Made by a program: the position numbers and the translations under genes
NCBI RefSeq assembly: GCF_900156395.1
Contig: NZ_FTNL01000008.1
Coordinates: forward strand, 24,061 to 88,060
DNA from: Fluoribacter gormanii
GTDB taxonomy: Bacteria; Pseudomonadota; Gammaproteobacteria; Legionellales; Legionellaceae
DNA: 64,000 nt
Direction of reading: 5' to 3'
The notes under the pieces: model-generated
Databases searched by the model: none
The model's input: the letters and a program-made list of their open reading frames with translations, nothing else
What the model was told of the DNA's origin: nothing
Shown: positions 25,649-34,785 of the stretch, in pieces
Layout: each line of letters opens with the position of its first letter
Numbering within the stretch: position 1 is the first letter of the stretch

Positions 25649-26587
25649 TTATATATTTTCATTAATATCGATTAGCTTTAGCTGTTTTAGTTTTGGAGTT
25701 AATTCATTAATACCGTCATGTTCATTACCATTGCCATGTACTAATATTATTCCGCCTTTAGTGATCAGTTGATGTTTCGCTATCCATGCATCTGCGCCTA
25801 GAGGTAATAAGCCAAATTGTTTTATTTTCATAATTAACTTTTTATCAGATACCAGTCCTGGAAATCTAAAAAATACAGATGGTATTTGATCTGCCTCTAA
25901 GAGATATTGCTCAGTTAATAGAATTTCGTTGTCTTCGTTAATCATCTCAGATAAAAGAAAATTTTTTGTATGGGGTAAATCATCATAATAAGGATGACTA
26001 AAAGAATGATTAATCCATGTAATTTTTAACTTGTTATTTTGTTGTAGTGATAATAGATATTTAAATTCTTCTTGATGCATCAGTAACCACAAGCCTGACA
26101 AGGAGAGAGCAATTGGAATAGGTTTTCTAGTCGCCATGGCGGCTAATTGATCAAAAAAGTCTTTTTCAAAAAAAACAGAAGATTGACACATGTCTATTGT
26201 TAATATGTTGCCCTCAACACCACTTTTAGCATGGGTAATCCCATAATTTTCAATTGTGTATGGTTTCGCGGTATATTTTTGCAGTAATTGATAATAATTT
26301 GTTCTTTCAATTTGCCATTGAGCATAATCACCAAGCCGATTATTGTTTTTGCCATCGGTCAGAGAAATTTTAGCAATGGGAACAACGCTGGTTGCTAAAT
26401 TATTTGTGTTAACAATTAGAAACGAAGGTACGTTATTTCTCTTAAATACACGTATTGCAATCGAGAGAGTACCATCTTGCGTGTAAACTGGTACATAAGT
26501 ACGTTGATAATCACTGACAGTAATATTTGTTGTAGCGTTTGCCGATGTGGCGAGAAAAACTAATATAAATAGAATAAAACGATACAT
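25649..26587 (-). CDS. Exported polysaccharide deacetylase-like protein
   Basis: This 312-residue protein has a signal peptide (ending ANA, about residue 18). It has NodB-like motifs: TIDMCQSS at the first strand, where the usual Asp-Asp becomes Asp-Met; the zinc-binding-type HSFSH; FRFPG with the catalytic-site Arg; and a terminal LVHGNG with His. NodB-fold enzymes remove acetyl groups from peptidoglycan, chitin or other glycans. The loss of one Asp in the first motif makes activity uncertain. With two chitinases in the window a chitin oligomer substrate is conceivable. Confidence 0.78.
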   Translation of the reverse strand: MYRFILFILVFLATSANATTNITVSDYQRTYVPVYTQDGTLSIAIRVFKRNNVPSFLIVNTNNLATSVVPIAKISLTDGKNNNRLGDYAQWQIERTNYYQLLQKYTAKPYTIENYGITHAKSGVEGNILTIDMCQSSVFFEKDFFDQLAAMATRKPIPIALSLSGLWLLMHQEEFKYLLSLQQNNKLKITWINHSFSHPYYDDLPHTKNFLLSEMINEDNEILLTEQYLLEADQIPSVFFRFPGLVSDKKLIMKIKQFGLLPLGADAWIAKHQLITKGGIILVHGNGNEHDGINELTPKLKQLKLIDINENI

Positions 26588-26695
26588 TAATAAACCTGTG
26601 AAAGATTGTGGCTTTAGCGTAACTTCGAATCGTATTAATTGAATTATATCCGTAGATTGCTGTGGCAGGGAAGCGTTGTAGTGAGGCAGTAATCA

Positions 26696-27127
26696 CTAAC
26701 CCCTAACCAGCAATACCGGAGTTTTAGATATTCGTATGAGTTCCTCTGCAATACTGCCGGTAAGTATATGATGAATGCCACGGCGACCATGAGTACCAAT
26801 CACAATTAAGTTAGCAGATAATGCCGTTGCTTCATCAACAAGTTTTTCGGCAACTTGTGCTTTAGAAGGAGTTAATTCGGTGAGTTTCATTTCAAACTCT
26901 ACTTTCGAACGACTGAGAATTTTTTTCATTGAGTTTAGAACTTCCTGTCCTTGTTTTCTTGTTAGCTCAACAAATGATTCACGATCGACATCTCCTTCAT
27001 ACAGTGTATCAATGATATGAATTACACATAGCTTGGAGTTTTGATTCTTCGCGAGTTTGATGGCTTCTTTTAGTGCTAGAGTGGACGCTTTACATTCATC
27101 AACTGCTACCATAATTTTTTTGTACAT
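26696..27127 (-). CDS. Universal stress protein (UspA family)
   Basis: The 143-residue single-domain protein has the UspA fold: an N-terminal YKKIMVAVDE strand, and a C-terminal ATP-binding signature GTHGRRGIHHILTGSIAEE followed by PVLLVRG. Such proteins are induced in stress or stationary phase, bind ATP or AMP and protect the cell by poorly defined means. It sits 109 bp upstream of the deacetylase gene and its own promoter region is very AT-rich (TATATAAT-like). Confidence 0.93.
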   Translation of the reverse strand: MYKKIMVAVDECKASTLALKEAIKLAKNQNSKLCVIHIIDTLYEGDVDRESFVELTRKQGQEVLNSMKKILSRSKVEFEMKLTELTPSKAQVAEKLVDEATALSANLIVIGTHGRRGIHHILTGSIAEELIRISKTPVLLVRG

Positions 27128-27319
27128 AAATAAGACTTCCTTGCCTGTATTATATATTTAATAATACATTAGCTTTGCTTGCTTGCAATAATTCCTGCTG
27201 GATATCTTTGGCTTTAATTAATTATTTTGCAAATATTGTGCTCGATTGGATCAGAGGTTTGTTGTAATGTGATGAGGATTAGTGATTTTTTATGGGATTT
27301 GAACGCGTTTTAGGAACCT

Positions 27320-27535
27320 TTATTGATCTATTATGGTTTGTTTATGACATCTATATATGACTTTACCTGTAGCAATCTCGATGATTTCTCCTTCAGCTCC
27401 TGAATGTTCCAAATCACATTTTTCAGTCAAAAGTATCATTAATGACTCAATATTTGATCCAGTTGTTGAAGAAATAATTTTTTCCTCTATTTTAATTCTG
27501 GCTTCATAAGGATCCTTCTCTTTAGCTGAGTTCAT
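27320..27535 (-). CDS. Hypothetical 71-residue protein
   Basis: I chose ATG 27535, because GGAGG lies 8 bases upstream; the frame is open from a TTG at 27550. The product is acidic and has two cysteines (KCDLEHSG, YRCHKQ) but no known domain. The only clue is its promoter: it shares an unusual element (27561-27585) with the small gene at 20652-21074. It lies between a universal stress gene and a metal ATPase, so a stress or stationary-phase role is possible. Confidence 0.6.
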   Translation of the reverse strand: MNSAKEKDPYEARIKIEEKIISSTTGSNIESLMILLTEKCDLEHSGAEGEIIEIATGKVIYRCHKQTIIDQ

Positions 27536-27560
27536 ATCCTTTACCTCCAATTTTATACTC

Positions 27561-27585
27561 CACTATATACATTATAGTGCAAACT
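27561..27585 (-). promoter_or_regulatory. Promoter-like motif with 7-bp inverted repeat
   Basis: CACTATA (27561-27567) and TATAGTG (27573-27579) form an inverted repeat around TACAT. On the minus strand the element reads AGTTTGCA then CTATAATGTATATAGTG, nearly the same as the element at 21118-21143. It contains the -10 hexamer TATAAT and lies about 26-50 bp before the ATG. Confidence 0.6.
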
Positions 27586-27771
27586 TGTTGAGGACTTACG
27601 AAAAAACCAATCTCTTTATTAAAAAGTATTCTTAATTCGGTCATTTAGTTTAACTCGTTCATTAAATCATTATTTGGATAGATCTTGGGGGCGCAAGTCG
27701 TGTTCTTTTTTAAATGGGTATAAAAGAATAACAAAATCGAAGTTAAAATTGATTTATGCTATCGAAGTAGT

Positions 27772-29658
27772 TTAGCCAATAAATGAAGCGATAACAGGGG
27801 GTAAATCAATTTTGATTTTTCCTCCCCATGCGAGCCTTAGCGCATTGATAATAGCAAGCCCATCAATTAGCTCTTGAAGAATTGCGCCGGCGACTGGAGT
27901 AATAAAGCCAGTAGCAGCGAAGCCCATCCCTATGATACTGAGTAGCATTCCGCCAATGGCACTTTGTAAGGCAATCTTTCGGACATTCAAGCTCAGATGA
28001 ATCAATTCATCCACTTTTTCCAACGTATTTTCCATGATTACGGCGCCTGCTGCTTCAGAAGTTATATTACTGTATTGACCAAAGGCAATCCCTACGGTTG
28101 CTGCTGTAAGTGCGGGCGCGTCATTTATACCATCACCCATAAAAACTGTAGGTGCTTTTTTCCTTTCTTCTCGAACAATGGCAAGTTTTTGTTCAGGACT
28201 TTGTGAGGCACGAATTTCTTTCAGGTCTAACTGAGACGCTAAATATTGTACTTCGGATTCCCGATCACCAGAGACAACCATTATTTTTTTAAATTGATGT
28301 GAAGGGGTTAAGTGACTGATAAAGGATTTCCCTTCTTTTCGGGGAGCATCATGAAAAATTAATGAGGCCACAAATTGTTCATCGTAGAGGACAAGACACT
28401 CTAATCCTGGGGACTCTGGCGGAAGTTCATTTGCAGATTGAGGCTGATTGAGTAGAAATTTATTGCGACTGGTAACATAAATTTTGTGATTTGCTATGAC
28501 TCCGGTTAAACCTTGTCCTGGTTTTTCGGAAACATGGGAGGCTTCAAGCAATTCTAAATGGTGCTCTTGAGCTGCTTTAAGAATTGCGGGAGCCAGCGGA
28601 TGTTTTGAATAACGTTCAAGACTTGCTATGGATTGTAAAATGATTTCTGGGGTCAGGTTTGTATTTTTGGCGAGATGAATTTCTGATAATGTAGGTTTAC
28701 CATAAGTCAGAGTGCCGGTTTTATCAAAAATTGCAGTTTGGCATGTAGGCAATCGTTCAAGAACGGTGGGATCGCGAATAATAATACTTTGTTTTGCTGC
28801 CATGGAAATGGCGCTGATCAATGTAATAGGAATTGCAATCAGTAAAGGACAGGGAGTTGCGATGACAACCACAGCAAGAAAACGCATTGCCTCTCCAGTG
28901 AGGTACCAGGCAGTAAATGCAAAAATCAAGGCTAAAGGAGCAAAAATTGCACCAATTTGATCCCCTAATCGTCGTAAAGAAGGTCTTTTTTGCTCTGCTT
29001 CCTTAAGCACCTCGACGATCGCTGCATAACGTGAATCAGAAGGTAATCTTGTTGCTTGAATGGTCAAAGGGGATTGCCCATTGATTGCACCGGAAATTAC
29101 AGCAGTTCCCGGAGCTTTTGATATCATATACGGTTCACCAGTCAGATAGGATTCATCCATAACCCCATGCCCCTCGACAACATTACCATCGACAGGACAG
29201 ATTTCATAAGGAAAAATCACTATATTATCGTCAACACGAATATCAGCTAATGTGATGTCTTCAATCTGGTCTTTTATTTTTCGATGCGCTTTGGTAGGCA
29301 TACGCTCAGCAAGAGCCATCAAAACAGAGGAGGCTTTACGCATCGCATATTGCTCTAATGTTTGTCCGCCCGCCAACATCAGAATAATGAGCACAACAGT
29401 CAGGTATTCATGAAGAAAAGTTCCGGTGATTAATGCAATAGCAGCCAAGGAGTCAGCCCCTAAGTTTCCCCGAATCAATTTGAATGCAATTTGTAGAAAC
29501 AAAGGGACTCCACCCAGGAGCATAATAATCAATAAAGGGATTTCTGCTCGAGGGAAATCCATTATTTTCATCATGACGTATAGAAAAATTGCAATCAGTG
29601 ACAGGAAAACCAAAATCATTTTCCATTTTGAAGCCATAGGGGAAGTGAAACGGTCCAT
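27772..29658 (-). CDS. P1B-type heavy-metal ATPase with a CPL motif
   Basis: The 628-residue cation pump has the P-type ATPase set: phosphatase motif SYLTGEP, membrane motif TPCPLLIAIP, phosphorylation site DKTGTLT (Asp312), the metal-ATPase His-Pro (SKHPLAP), and hinge GDGINDAPAL. I start at ATG 29658 (MDRFTSP). A longer frame to 29793 would overlap the upstream chitinase gene. It lacks an N-terminal metal-binding (HMA, CxxC) domain. The membrane site is CPL, not the CPC of copper pumps, so the metal cannot be named; the class overlaps with zinc, cadmium or other divalent exporters. Confidence 0.85.
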   Translation of the reverse strand: MDRFTSPMASKWKMILVFLSLIAIFLYVMMKIMDFPRAEIPLLIIMLLGGVPLFLQIAFKLIRGNLGADSLAAIALITGTFLHEYLTVVLIILMLAGGQTLEQYAMRKASSVLMALAERMPTKAHRKIKDQIEDITLADIRVDDNIVIFPYEICPVDGNVVEGHGVMDESYLTGEPYMISKAPGTAVISGAINGQSPLTIQATRLPSDSRYAAIVEVLKEAEQKRPSLRRLGDQIGAIFAPLALIFAFTAWYLTGEAMRFLAVVVIATPCPLLIAIPITLISAISMAAKQSIIIRDPTVLERLPTCQTAIFDKTGTLTYGKPTLSEIHLAKNTNLTPEIILQSIASLERYSKHPLAPAILKAAQEHHLELLEASHVSEKPGQGLTGVIANHKIYVTSRNKFLLNQPQSANELPPESPGLECLVLYDEQFVASLIFHDAPRKEGKSFISHLTPSHQFKKIMVVSGDRESEVQYLASQLDLKEIRASQSPEQKLAIVREERKKAPTVFMGDGINDAPALTAATVGIAFGQYSNITSEAAGAVIMENTLEKVDELIHLSLNVRKIALQSAIGGMLLSIIGMGFAATGFITPVAGAILQELIDGLAIINALRLAWGGKIKIDLPPVIASFIG

Positions 29659-29732
29659 CGATCTTGATTTTGAAATTATATATTTCAAATCATAGTTAAT
29701 GGAAAGCAATGATTCAAGTCTTATAGTCTTGC

Positions 29733-29758
29733 AGCCTGGGTTGCGTTGCACCCAGGCT
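29733..29758 (-). terminator. Hairpin after the GH18 chitinase gene
   Basis: AGCCTGGGT and ACCCAGGCT make a perfect 9-bp stem with loop TGCGTTGC. It lies 7 bp past the stop of the minus-strand chitinase gene. No long T-run follows, so it may be a dispersed palindrome used as a terminator. A related GC-rich hairpin lies at 41525-41550. Confidence 0.65.
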
Positions 29759-29764
29759 ACAGGA

Positions 29765-31282
29765 TTAATTACATTGGTTTTTGTAAGCAGCAACTAGACT
29801 GTTTGGATTAGAAACGGGTAAGTCTGTATCAGCACTCCACATAATGGCTCCTTTAAGTTGTTTGCTCTTAATAAATCGACATACGGCTTTAACTACCTCT
29901 GGAGATTGGTAGCCAACAAATTGTTTGGCTGCTGAATTGTAGAGGTACGAACCAGTAATGAAAGGAGTATTGTTATCATCCAAGGCATTTATATGAAAAA
30001 TCTTGTAATTCAGCTGTTTCACCAATTTATCTATGGCCTTATAAGGTAATAGACCATCTTGTATTGAATATTCAGGGGCAAAATGACTTGCACCAGTCCA
30101 AGGTTGTTCAAGACCAGGAAGTGCAGGATTTTCACCAGTATCTACCCCAGAAAAACCTCGACCATAGGCTGCTAAACCAACTTGTAATTTTTCCTTGGGC
30201 ATTCCATATGCGAGAACTTGTTCTGTAATGGAGTCCGTTGCATAGTTAATCACAAACTCATCTTTACGGCTGGTGTCCGGTTGCTTTAAATAAGCATGAA
30301 CGGCGGTATAGGGATCACTGCTTTGTGACCATGGACCATGTAAGTCATAAGTCATCAAATTAATACTATCAGCGTAATTTGCGATTTGTTTAAACCAACC
30401 ACCATCAACTGATTGATTGATTTTTTGCAAATAATCTTTATTTACTGTGATTGTTACTGAGATATATGCATCTTTTCTTAAAGTTTGACGGCTGGCTTTC
30501 ACTAAATCAAAAAGATGTTTGTAGTCAGCCAGGGTATTTGCATCCGGAGGTAACTGACCGCCCGTTTGTAGATCAATAGGTGGTTCGAAATCATAATCAA
30601 TTCCCTTTAAATTTTTAAAATGATCCATCCATGATTTGAATTGATTCAGGAATTTGTTTTGATTGGCGAAGATGGCTGCAAATGTGGCCGTGCTGATCCC
30701 TTTATTATCTGTTGTATTTGCTCCACCAATGGCAATAATACGTTTTGCGGTATATTTATTAGAATGAATAAAGGCGCCAAAGCTATTGAGTTGCCCTACA
30801 CCTTTTTGATCCGAGTAATTGAATAATTCTTTTTGACCGGTATTGCCATTCATTTGCACCGAAGCACAAGCGCCTTGGTTCGCAGCGCAAAAATTAAGGA
30901 AATCTTTAGTTTCTGGAGGCAGGGGAGATATCCAAGAGCCTTCCAGAGGTAATTCACCCCAGAGATCAGCAAAATGCATTAAACCATCCCAGCTGGAGGG
31001 TATTTGGTATTGAGCCTGATTAGGATCTTTACTATTCCATACTTGTAAAAAACTCCAGGCGATGACATCAGCCTTATTAAATTGAGCGACCATTTCTGGA
31101 TTGGAAACATAAGCTAATTGCCCATAAGGTCGACCAATTTTATAGGCGCCATCGTATTCATAAGGGTTTTGTCCATACATTGACCAATTGGTGGTGTATA
31201 AGGTTAATGCTGCATTTGCTAATGTGGGAATTAGAAACGCAGTAAGAGTGGTTATTCGCATAACGTTCTTTAAAAAAGTCAT
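29765..31282 (-). CDS. Secreted GH18 chitinase (second chitinase)
   Basis: This 505-residue protein has a signal peptide ending LANA (about residue 24) and a single GH18 barrel. The catalytic motif is GIDYDFEPP with Glu233 as proton donor. NLMTYDLHGPW and the insertion typical of ChiA-type exochitinases are also present, and the C-terminal strand is GAIMWSADTD. No separate chitin-binding domain is seen. The ATG has a strong ribosome site (GGAGG). It is unrelated in layout to the chitinase at 7219-9558 and likely uses the type II secretion pathway. Confidence 0.9.
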   Translation of the reverse strand: MTFLKNVMRITTLTAFLIPTLANAALTLYTTNWSMYGQNPYEYDGAYKIGRPYGQLAYVSNPEMVAQFNKADVIAWSFLQVWNSKDPNQAQYQIPSSWDGLMHFADLWGELPLEGSWISPLPPETKDFLNFCAANQGACASVQMNGNTGQKELFNYSDQKGVGQLNSFGAFIHSNKYTAKRIIAIGGANTTDNKGISTATFAAIFANQNKFLNQFKSWMDHFKNLKGIDYDFEPPIDLQTGGQLPPDANTLADYKHLFDLVKASRQTLRKDAYISVTITVNKDYLQKINQSVDGGWFKQIANYADSINLMTYDLHGPWSQSSDPYTAVHAYLKQPDTSRKDEFVINYATDSITEQVLAYGMPKEKLQVGLAAYGRGFSGVDTGENPALPGLEQPWTGASHFAPEYSIQDGLLPYKAIDKLVKQLNYKIFHINALDDNNTPFITGSYLYNSAAKQFVGYQSPEVVKAVCRFIKSKQLKGAIMWSADTDLPVSNPNSLVAAYKNQCN

Positions 31283-31363
31283 TATGATCCTCCAAAATAG
31301 ATAGGGAGTTAAATTTTAATCCTTATGGTTAACAAACAACCACTGTCAATTATGACAGGGGGA

Positions 31364-32104
31364 TCATAATGTTAATAATTGATATTCTAATGCTTTGGCC
31401 AAAGATTGATATTTATTTTTGGTTCCTAATTTTTTATTGATTTTTTGAATATGGAAATTAATAGTTCGTTCACTGAGCTCAAGCCGTTGTGACATCTTTT
31501 TAACTGAATACTGTTCCGCAATCAACAATAAGCATTGAATTTCACGTTGGGTTAAATGAAAAGCTTCATTTTCGCTCACCTGATCTAAAAGATGAGGTTG
31601 GATGTAATGATAATAGTGATGTGCTGCAACAAAGAGTTCATATTGGACTCGGTTTTCTTGCAAGTTACATTGTTGATTTTGCATTTGCACGAGTAACAGG
31701 ATTGCAAAATTATTATGCGGACCATGAATAGGAATTGATAGACCTGATTTCGCACCAAACGCAATAGAGTCTTCTCGCATTTTTCGCTCTGATTCACTTG
31801 TTGCTTGCGCTAATTGTTGTTTTAAATCCCAATAAATCGGCAAATGATTGTTATAAACAAAATTCAGTGTACTATCGATATTATGGTATTGCTCCGCAAG
31901 ATAATGTTGATGCCAGGATTTGAAATTGGCAGAACACATATCATATTTTAAGCGATTCGCTGAATTTGGATGATAGGCATAATAAGTGAACGAAAATGTA
32001 GTAATCCCTTTTTTGTTTAAATAAGAACTCAGCGCATGGTCACAATCAGTGAGTGAGGAGGCTTGTACCAATTCATTTTCTAATGTTATGAGCAAATTAA
32101 TCAT
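31364..32104 (-). CDS. LuxR-family regulator with autoinducer-binding-like domain
   Basis: The 246-residue regulator has an N-terminal domain similar to autoinducer-binding LuxR domains (YYAYHPNSANR, then a GAKSGLSIPIHG segment). A C-terminal LuxR HTH (LTQREIQCLLLIAEQYS, LSERTINFHIQKINKKL) spans about residues 182-244. No luxI-type synthase is in the window, so it is an orphan (solo) receptor by context. Its start overlaps the stop of the upstream MFS gene by 8 bp, which suggests co-transcription and coupling. The nearest downstream gene is the GH18 chitinase, a possible target. Confidence 0.88.
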   Translation of the reverse strand: MINLLITLENELVQASSLTDCDHALSSYLNKKGITTFSFTYYAYHPNSANRLKYDMCSANFKSWHQHYLAEQYHNIDSTLNFVYNNHLPIYWDLKQQLAQATSESERKMREDSIAFGAKSGLSIPIHGPHNNFAILLLVQMQNQQCNLQENRVQYELFVAAHHYYHYIQPHLLDQVSENEAFHLTQREIQCLLLIAEQYSVKKMSQRLELSERTINFHIQKINKKLGTKNKYQSLAKALEYQLLTL

Positions 32105-33320
32105 ACTTATTCATCGTTCTGCGGGTTATAACGAGGAGTGACGTATTTGCTGCAAAAATATAAAGGAAAAAACCTGAGTAACCCAGTTTTTGCTCCATCC
32201 AGCCACTAATTGCGCCAAAAAATACATAACTTGAAGCCATGATTGAAGTACATACAGTATACATGGACATCGGATAATTACTTCTATTGGCAATTATTAA
32301 GAGATAGCCCATGTAAGTTCCATTCGCTAATCCCACCGTAGATTGATTCAATAAAATGACCAGGTAGAGTAGAACGTCGCGTGCATGGAAAAAGGGAAAT
32401 AAAAGGTAAAGCAAATGACCTAGAAGCAAAAATAAAGTCACATTTTTTAGACACTTTTCGAAGCTATAACGCGTAATCAGCCAGCCTGAAACAAAAATAC
32501 CCAGCATCAGAAAAATACCACCAATTATTCCATAGAGCTGTCCAACCTGTGATAAATTGAGTCCTAATCCTCCTTTATCTAGTAAAAATAAAGGAATAAT
32601 TTTTTGCATTTGCGCTTCAGAAAAATTGTATATAAAGATAAAGAATAATATTGGATAGATTTGAGTATCAAAAAGAAGTGTTTTAAAAATATCGTAATAA
32701 TTCAGATCAATCGATTCTGCTTTGGTTTGGTGTTCTGGGATTTTGGCTTTATGATAAAAAGTGAGTGAAAATGATATAACAGATAAGCTAAAGAAAAATA
32801 TTTGCCACACATTAAGTTCATAATAAACGGCTAAACTGCCAATAAAAGCCAATAAGCCTCCTTTAATGATTAACCGACCCATTTGATAAAAAAAGCTGCG
32901 TAACGCGACATATTTTTTTTGTTCTTCATTATTTAAATTAAGTAAATAAATACCGTCAGAAACGATATCATGAAGTGAAGAAATGAAAGCAAGACCTGCA
33001 AAACCTACTGAACTAATCACAAGAAAATAGGAATTCTCGACACAAAATGCCAATAGGATAAAAATCAGAGTTACGATGGCTTGAGCATAAAGGGTTAATT
33101 TTTTTTTCGTAGCCAGATGTTCGAGGAAAGGAGCAAAAAGAGGCTTAATTGTCCATGGCAGCATGAATAAACTGGTTAAAAATGCAGCCTGTGTATTGCT
33201 CATTCCATATTGTTGATACACTATGGTCGCGATCAAGGTGACAACCACGTAGGGCATGCTCTGAAAAAAATAGAGACTGGCTATCCATTTATAATTCTTT
33301 GGAGATGCTAAGGAGCGCAC
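32097..33320 (-). CDS. MFS transporter, AmpG-like
   Basis: The 407-residue membrane protein has about 12 hydrophobic segments and the folding of the AmpG/PAT branch of the major facilitator superfamily (YQQYGMSNTQAAFLTSLFMLPW, then PLFAPFLEH). AmpG imports muropeptides or chitobiose-like sugars, but the substrate here is unproven. The start codon is GTG at 33320 with GGAG upstream. It overlaps the LuxR gene. The nearby chitinase makes chitin breakdown products a reasonable cargo guess. Confidence 0.82.
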   Translation of the reverse strand: MRSLASPKNYKWIASLYFFQSMPYVVVTLIATIVYQQYGMSNTQAAFLTSLFMLPWTIKPLFAPFLEHLATKKKLTLYAQAIVTLIFILLAFCVENSYFLVISSVGFAGLAFISSLHDIVSDGIYLLNLNNEEQKKYVALRSFFYQMGRLIIKGGLLAFIGSLAVYYELNVWQIFFFSLSVISFSLTFYHKAKIPEHQTKAESIDLNYYDIFKTLLFDTQIYPILFFIFIYNFSEAQMQKIIPLFLLDKGGLGLNLSQVGQLYGIIGGIFLMLGIFVSGWLITRYSFEKCLKNVTLFLLLGHLLYLLFPFFHARDVLLYLVILLNQSTVGLANGTYMGYLLIIANRSNYPMSMYTVCTSIMASSYVFFGAISGWMEQKLGYSGFFLYIFAANTSLLVITRRTMNKYD

Positions 33321-33449
33321 ATATTAACTCCAGATCGATTGTTGATCACATTGTAACATAACAGCTCATCAATAAAAAATGGGGGCGGATTAACTGTCTT
33401 GTCGACAGATTTCCTTTATTTCTAAAAGCAAGAAATTGAATTTCTGTAG

Positions 33450-34325
33450 TTATGAGGGCTCTATTTGGTATTCCAATTCAGTACAACCTTCCAATTCTTC
33501 TTGCATTTTAGAAATATAGGCATCAAGAGATTGGTCTTGCTCTTCAGCATCTTGAGTTATTATGTTTCTGATTCGTTCCGCAATAAATAACATATCTTGA
33601 GGACAAACAGTCTTGGTTTTGTATTTGAAAAAGATATTATCATTAATATATGAGACCATTTCTTGCATGTTTGCCGGGACTTTTACCTCGACTATGGGGT
33701 TAGCGGAATATAACTCAAGATAGATGATCTCTTTTTCTAAGTTAGAAACAACGGGATCAAGCAGTCGTGCTAATTTTCGTAGATGTTCTGATAGATTGGT
33801 TTTTGAGGACTTGGTGTCCATCAACCATGCGGCGAGAGAAAAAGCATTATCTTCCATCGCATAAGCTACGTTTGATTGATACACATATCCCCAAACTCCT
33901 TGAGATGTTTTTTCACAAGCCAACATGACATAGGAATGTCCTGGTATATCAATGCGAACAACTTTAGGCAAGTCGTTTTCAAGCGCTTCGCCAAGACTCG
34001 CAAAAGCGAGCGTTTCCTTTCTGGAAGAAATCATCGCATCTCCGGTCATCAAAGTACAAAATGCATTTGCAATATCACCACATCCAACCGGTGAAAAAAT
34101 AGCTTGCTCAATAGAAATATTGAGTAGATTATTTTTTTTCATTGTTAAGAGAATTTTGACTGTGGATTCTAAGTCTACACCGCAAATCGCCAAATAGAGT
34201 CTCGCATCCGCTGTACTATTAAATCGTTTCGCATAAGCCCTCAATACAAGTTTTCGAAATGTGGAATCAAAGTTATCTATTGAATGGTCGTTAGAAGAAG
34301 CGAAAAAAGCAGACTTGCTTTGCAT
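33450..34325 (-). CDS. Orphan protein with papain-like Cys/His motif
   Basis: The 291-residue product is not from a family I recognise. A segment at residues 80-92 (PVGCGDIANAFC) is followed by a strand with PGHSYVMLACE (His130) and then VYQSN (Gln150, Asn152). Cys82 on a helix start, His on a strand and Asn/Gln soon after is the order seen in papain-like peptidases and related effectors. An acidic, Glu-rich tail (residues 260-291) fits a Dot/Icm E-block. No good ribosome site precedes the ATG at 34325. Catalysis is a hypothesis only. Confidence 0.6.
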   Translation of the reverse strand: MQSKSAFFASSNDHSIDNFDSTFRKLVLRAYAKRFNSTADARLYLAICGVDLESTVKILLTMKKNNLLNISIEQAIFSPVGCGDIANAFCTLMTGDAMISSRKETLAFASLGEALENDLPKVVRIDIPGHSYVMLACEKTSQGVWGYVYQSNVAYAMEDNAFSLAAWLMDTKSSKTNLSEHLRKLARLLDPVVSNLEKEIIYLELYSANPIVEVKVPANMQEMVSYINDNIFFKYKTKTVCPQDMLFIAERIRNIITQDAEEQDQSLDAYISKMQEELEGCTELEYQIEPS

Positions 34326-34412
34326 GAAAATGGAATGAAGTTATATATTGTTATATAATATTGCAACTTTTTGTTATTTGTGGCAAGAATTTTAATTAAT
34401 TAAATATTTATT

Positions 34413-34739
34413 ATGCTTAAATCGAACAATTATAAATTTTTTATCGAAGTCAATACATTTAAGATCCATGTTCAAACGATACTAAATCGTCTAAGACCAC
34501 AAAAGGATTCTAATATAGTTAATGCAATTAAGCGTATCATTGAGGGAAAATCGCATGATTCCCTACTTGAAGAAGTCATAACTTTAGATTCTCTTTTGAA
34601 TCACCCTGAGCAGTATATTAAGAATATAGATAATGAGACTAAGAAAAATATTCACGAAGCAATTAGGGAAATTCTAGAGGTTTTTATCGATGAACTTGTC
34701 GATGAAGCGATTTCCTCCAAGTCTATGCCTCAAATTTGA
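34413..34739 (+). CDS. Hypothetical 108-residue helical protein
   Basis: This is a short, mostly helical, charged protein with no recognised motif. It is divergent from the Cys/His protein (87 bp apart) and convergent with the duplicated protein to the right. The 3' end is rich in acidic residues (EVFIDELVDEAIS). It may be an immunity-like, chaperone or effector accessory protein, but nothing in the sequence decides this. Confidence 0.5.
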   Translation: MLKSNNYKFFIEVNTFKIHVQTILNRLRPQKDSNIVNAIKRIIEGKSHDSLLEEVITLDSLLNHPEQYIKNIDNETKKNIHEAIREILEVFIDELVDEAISSKSMPQI

Positions 34740-34785
34740 GAGCGATCGAGTGCTATATAGGCTTGCATCGATTGTGTTCTATTTT

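Noticed and set aside
26511..26696. A 61-residue frame between the deacetylase and the stress gene
   Set aside because: It overlaps the signal peptide coding of the deacetylase in another frame and has no ribosome site.
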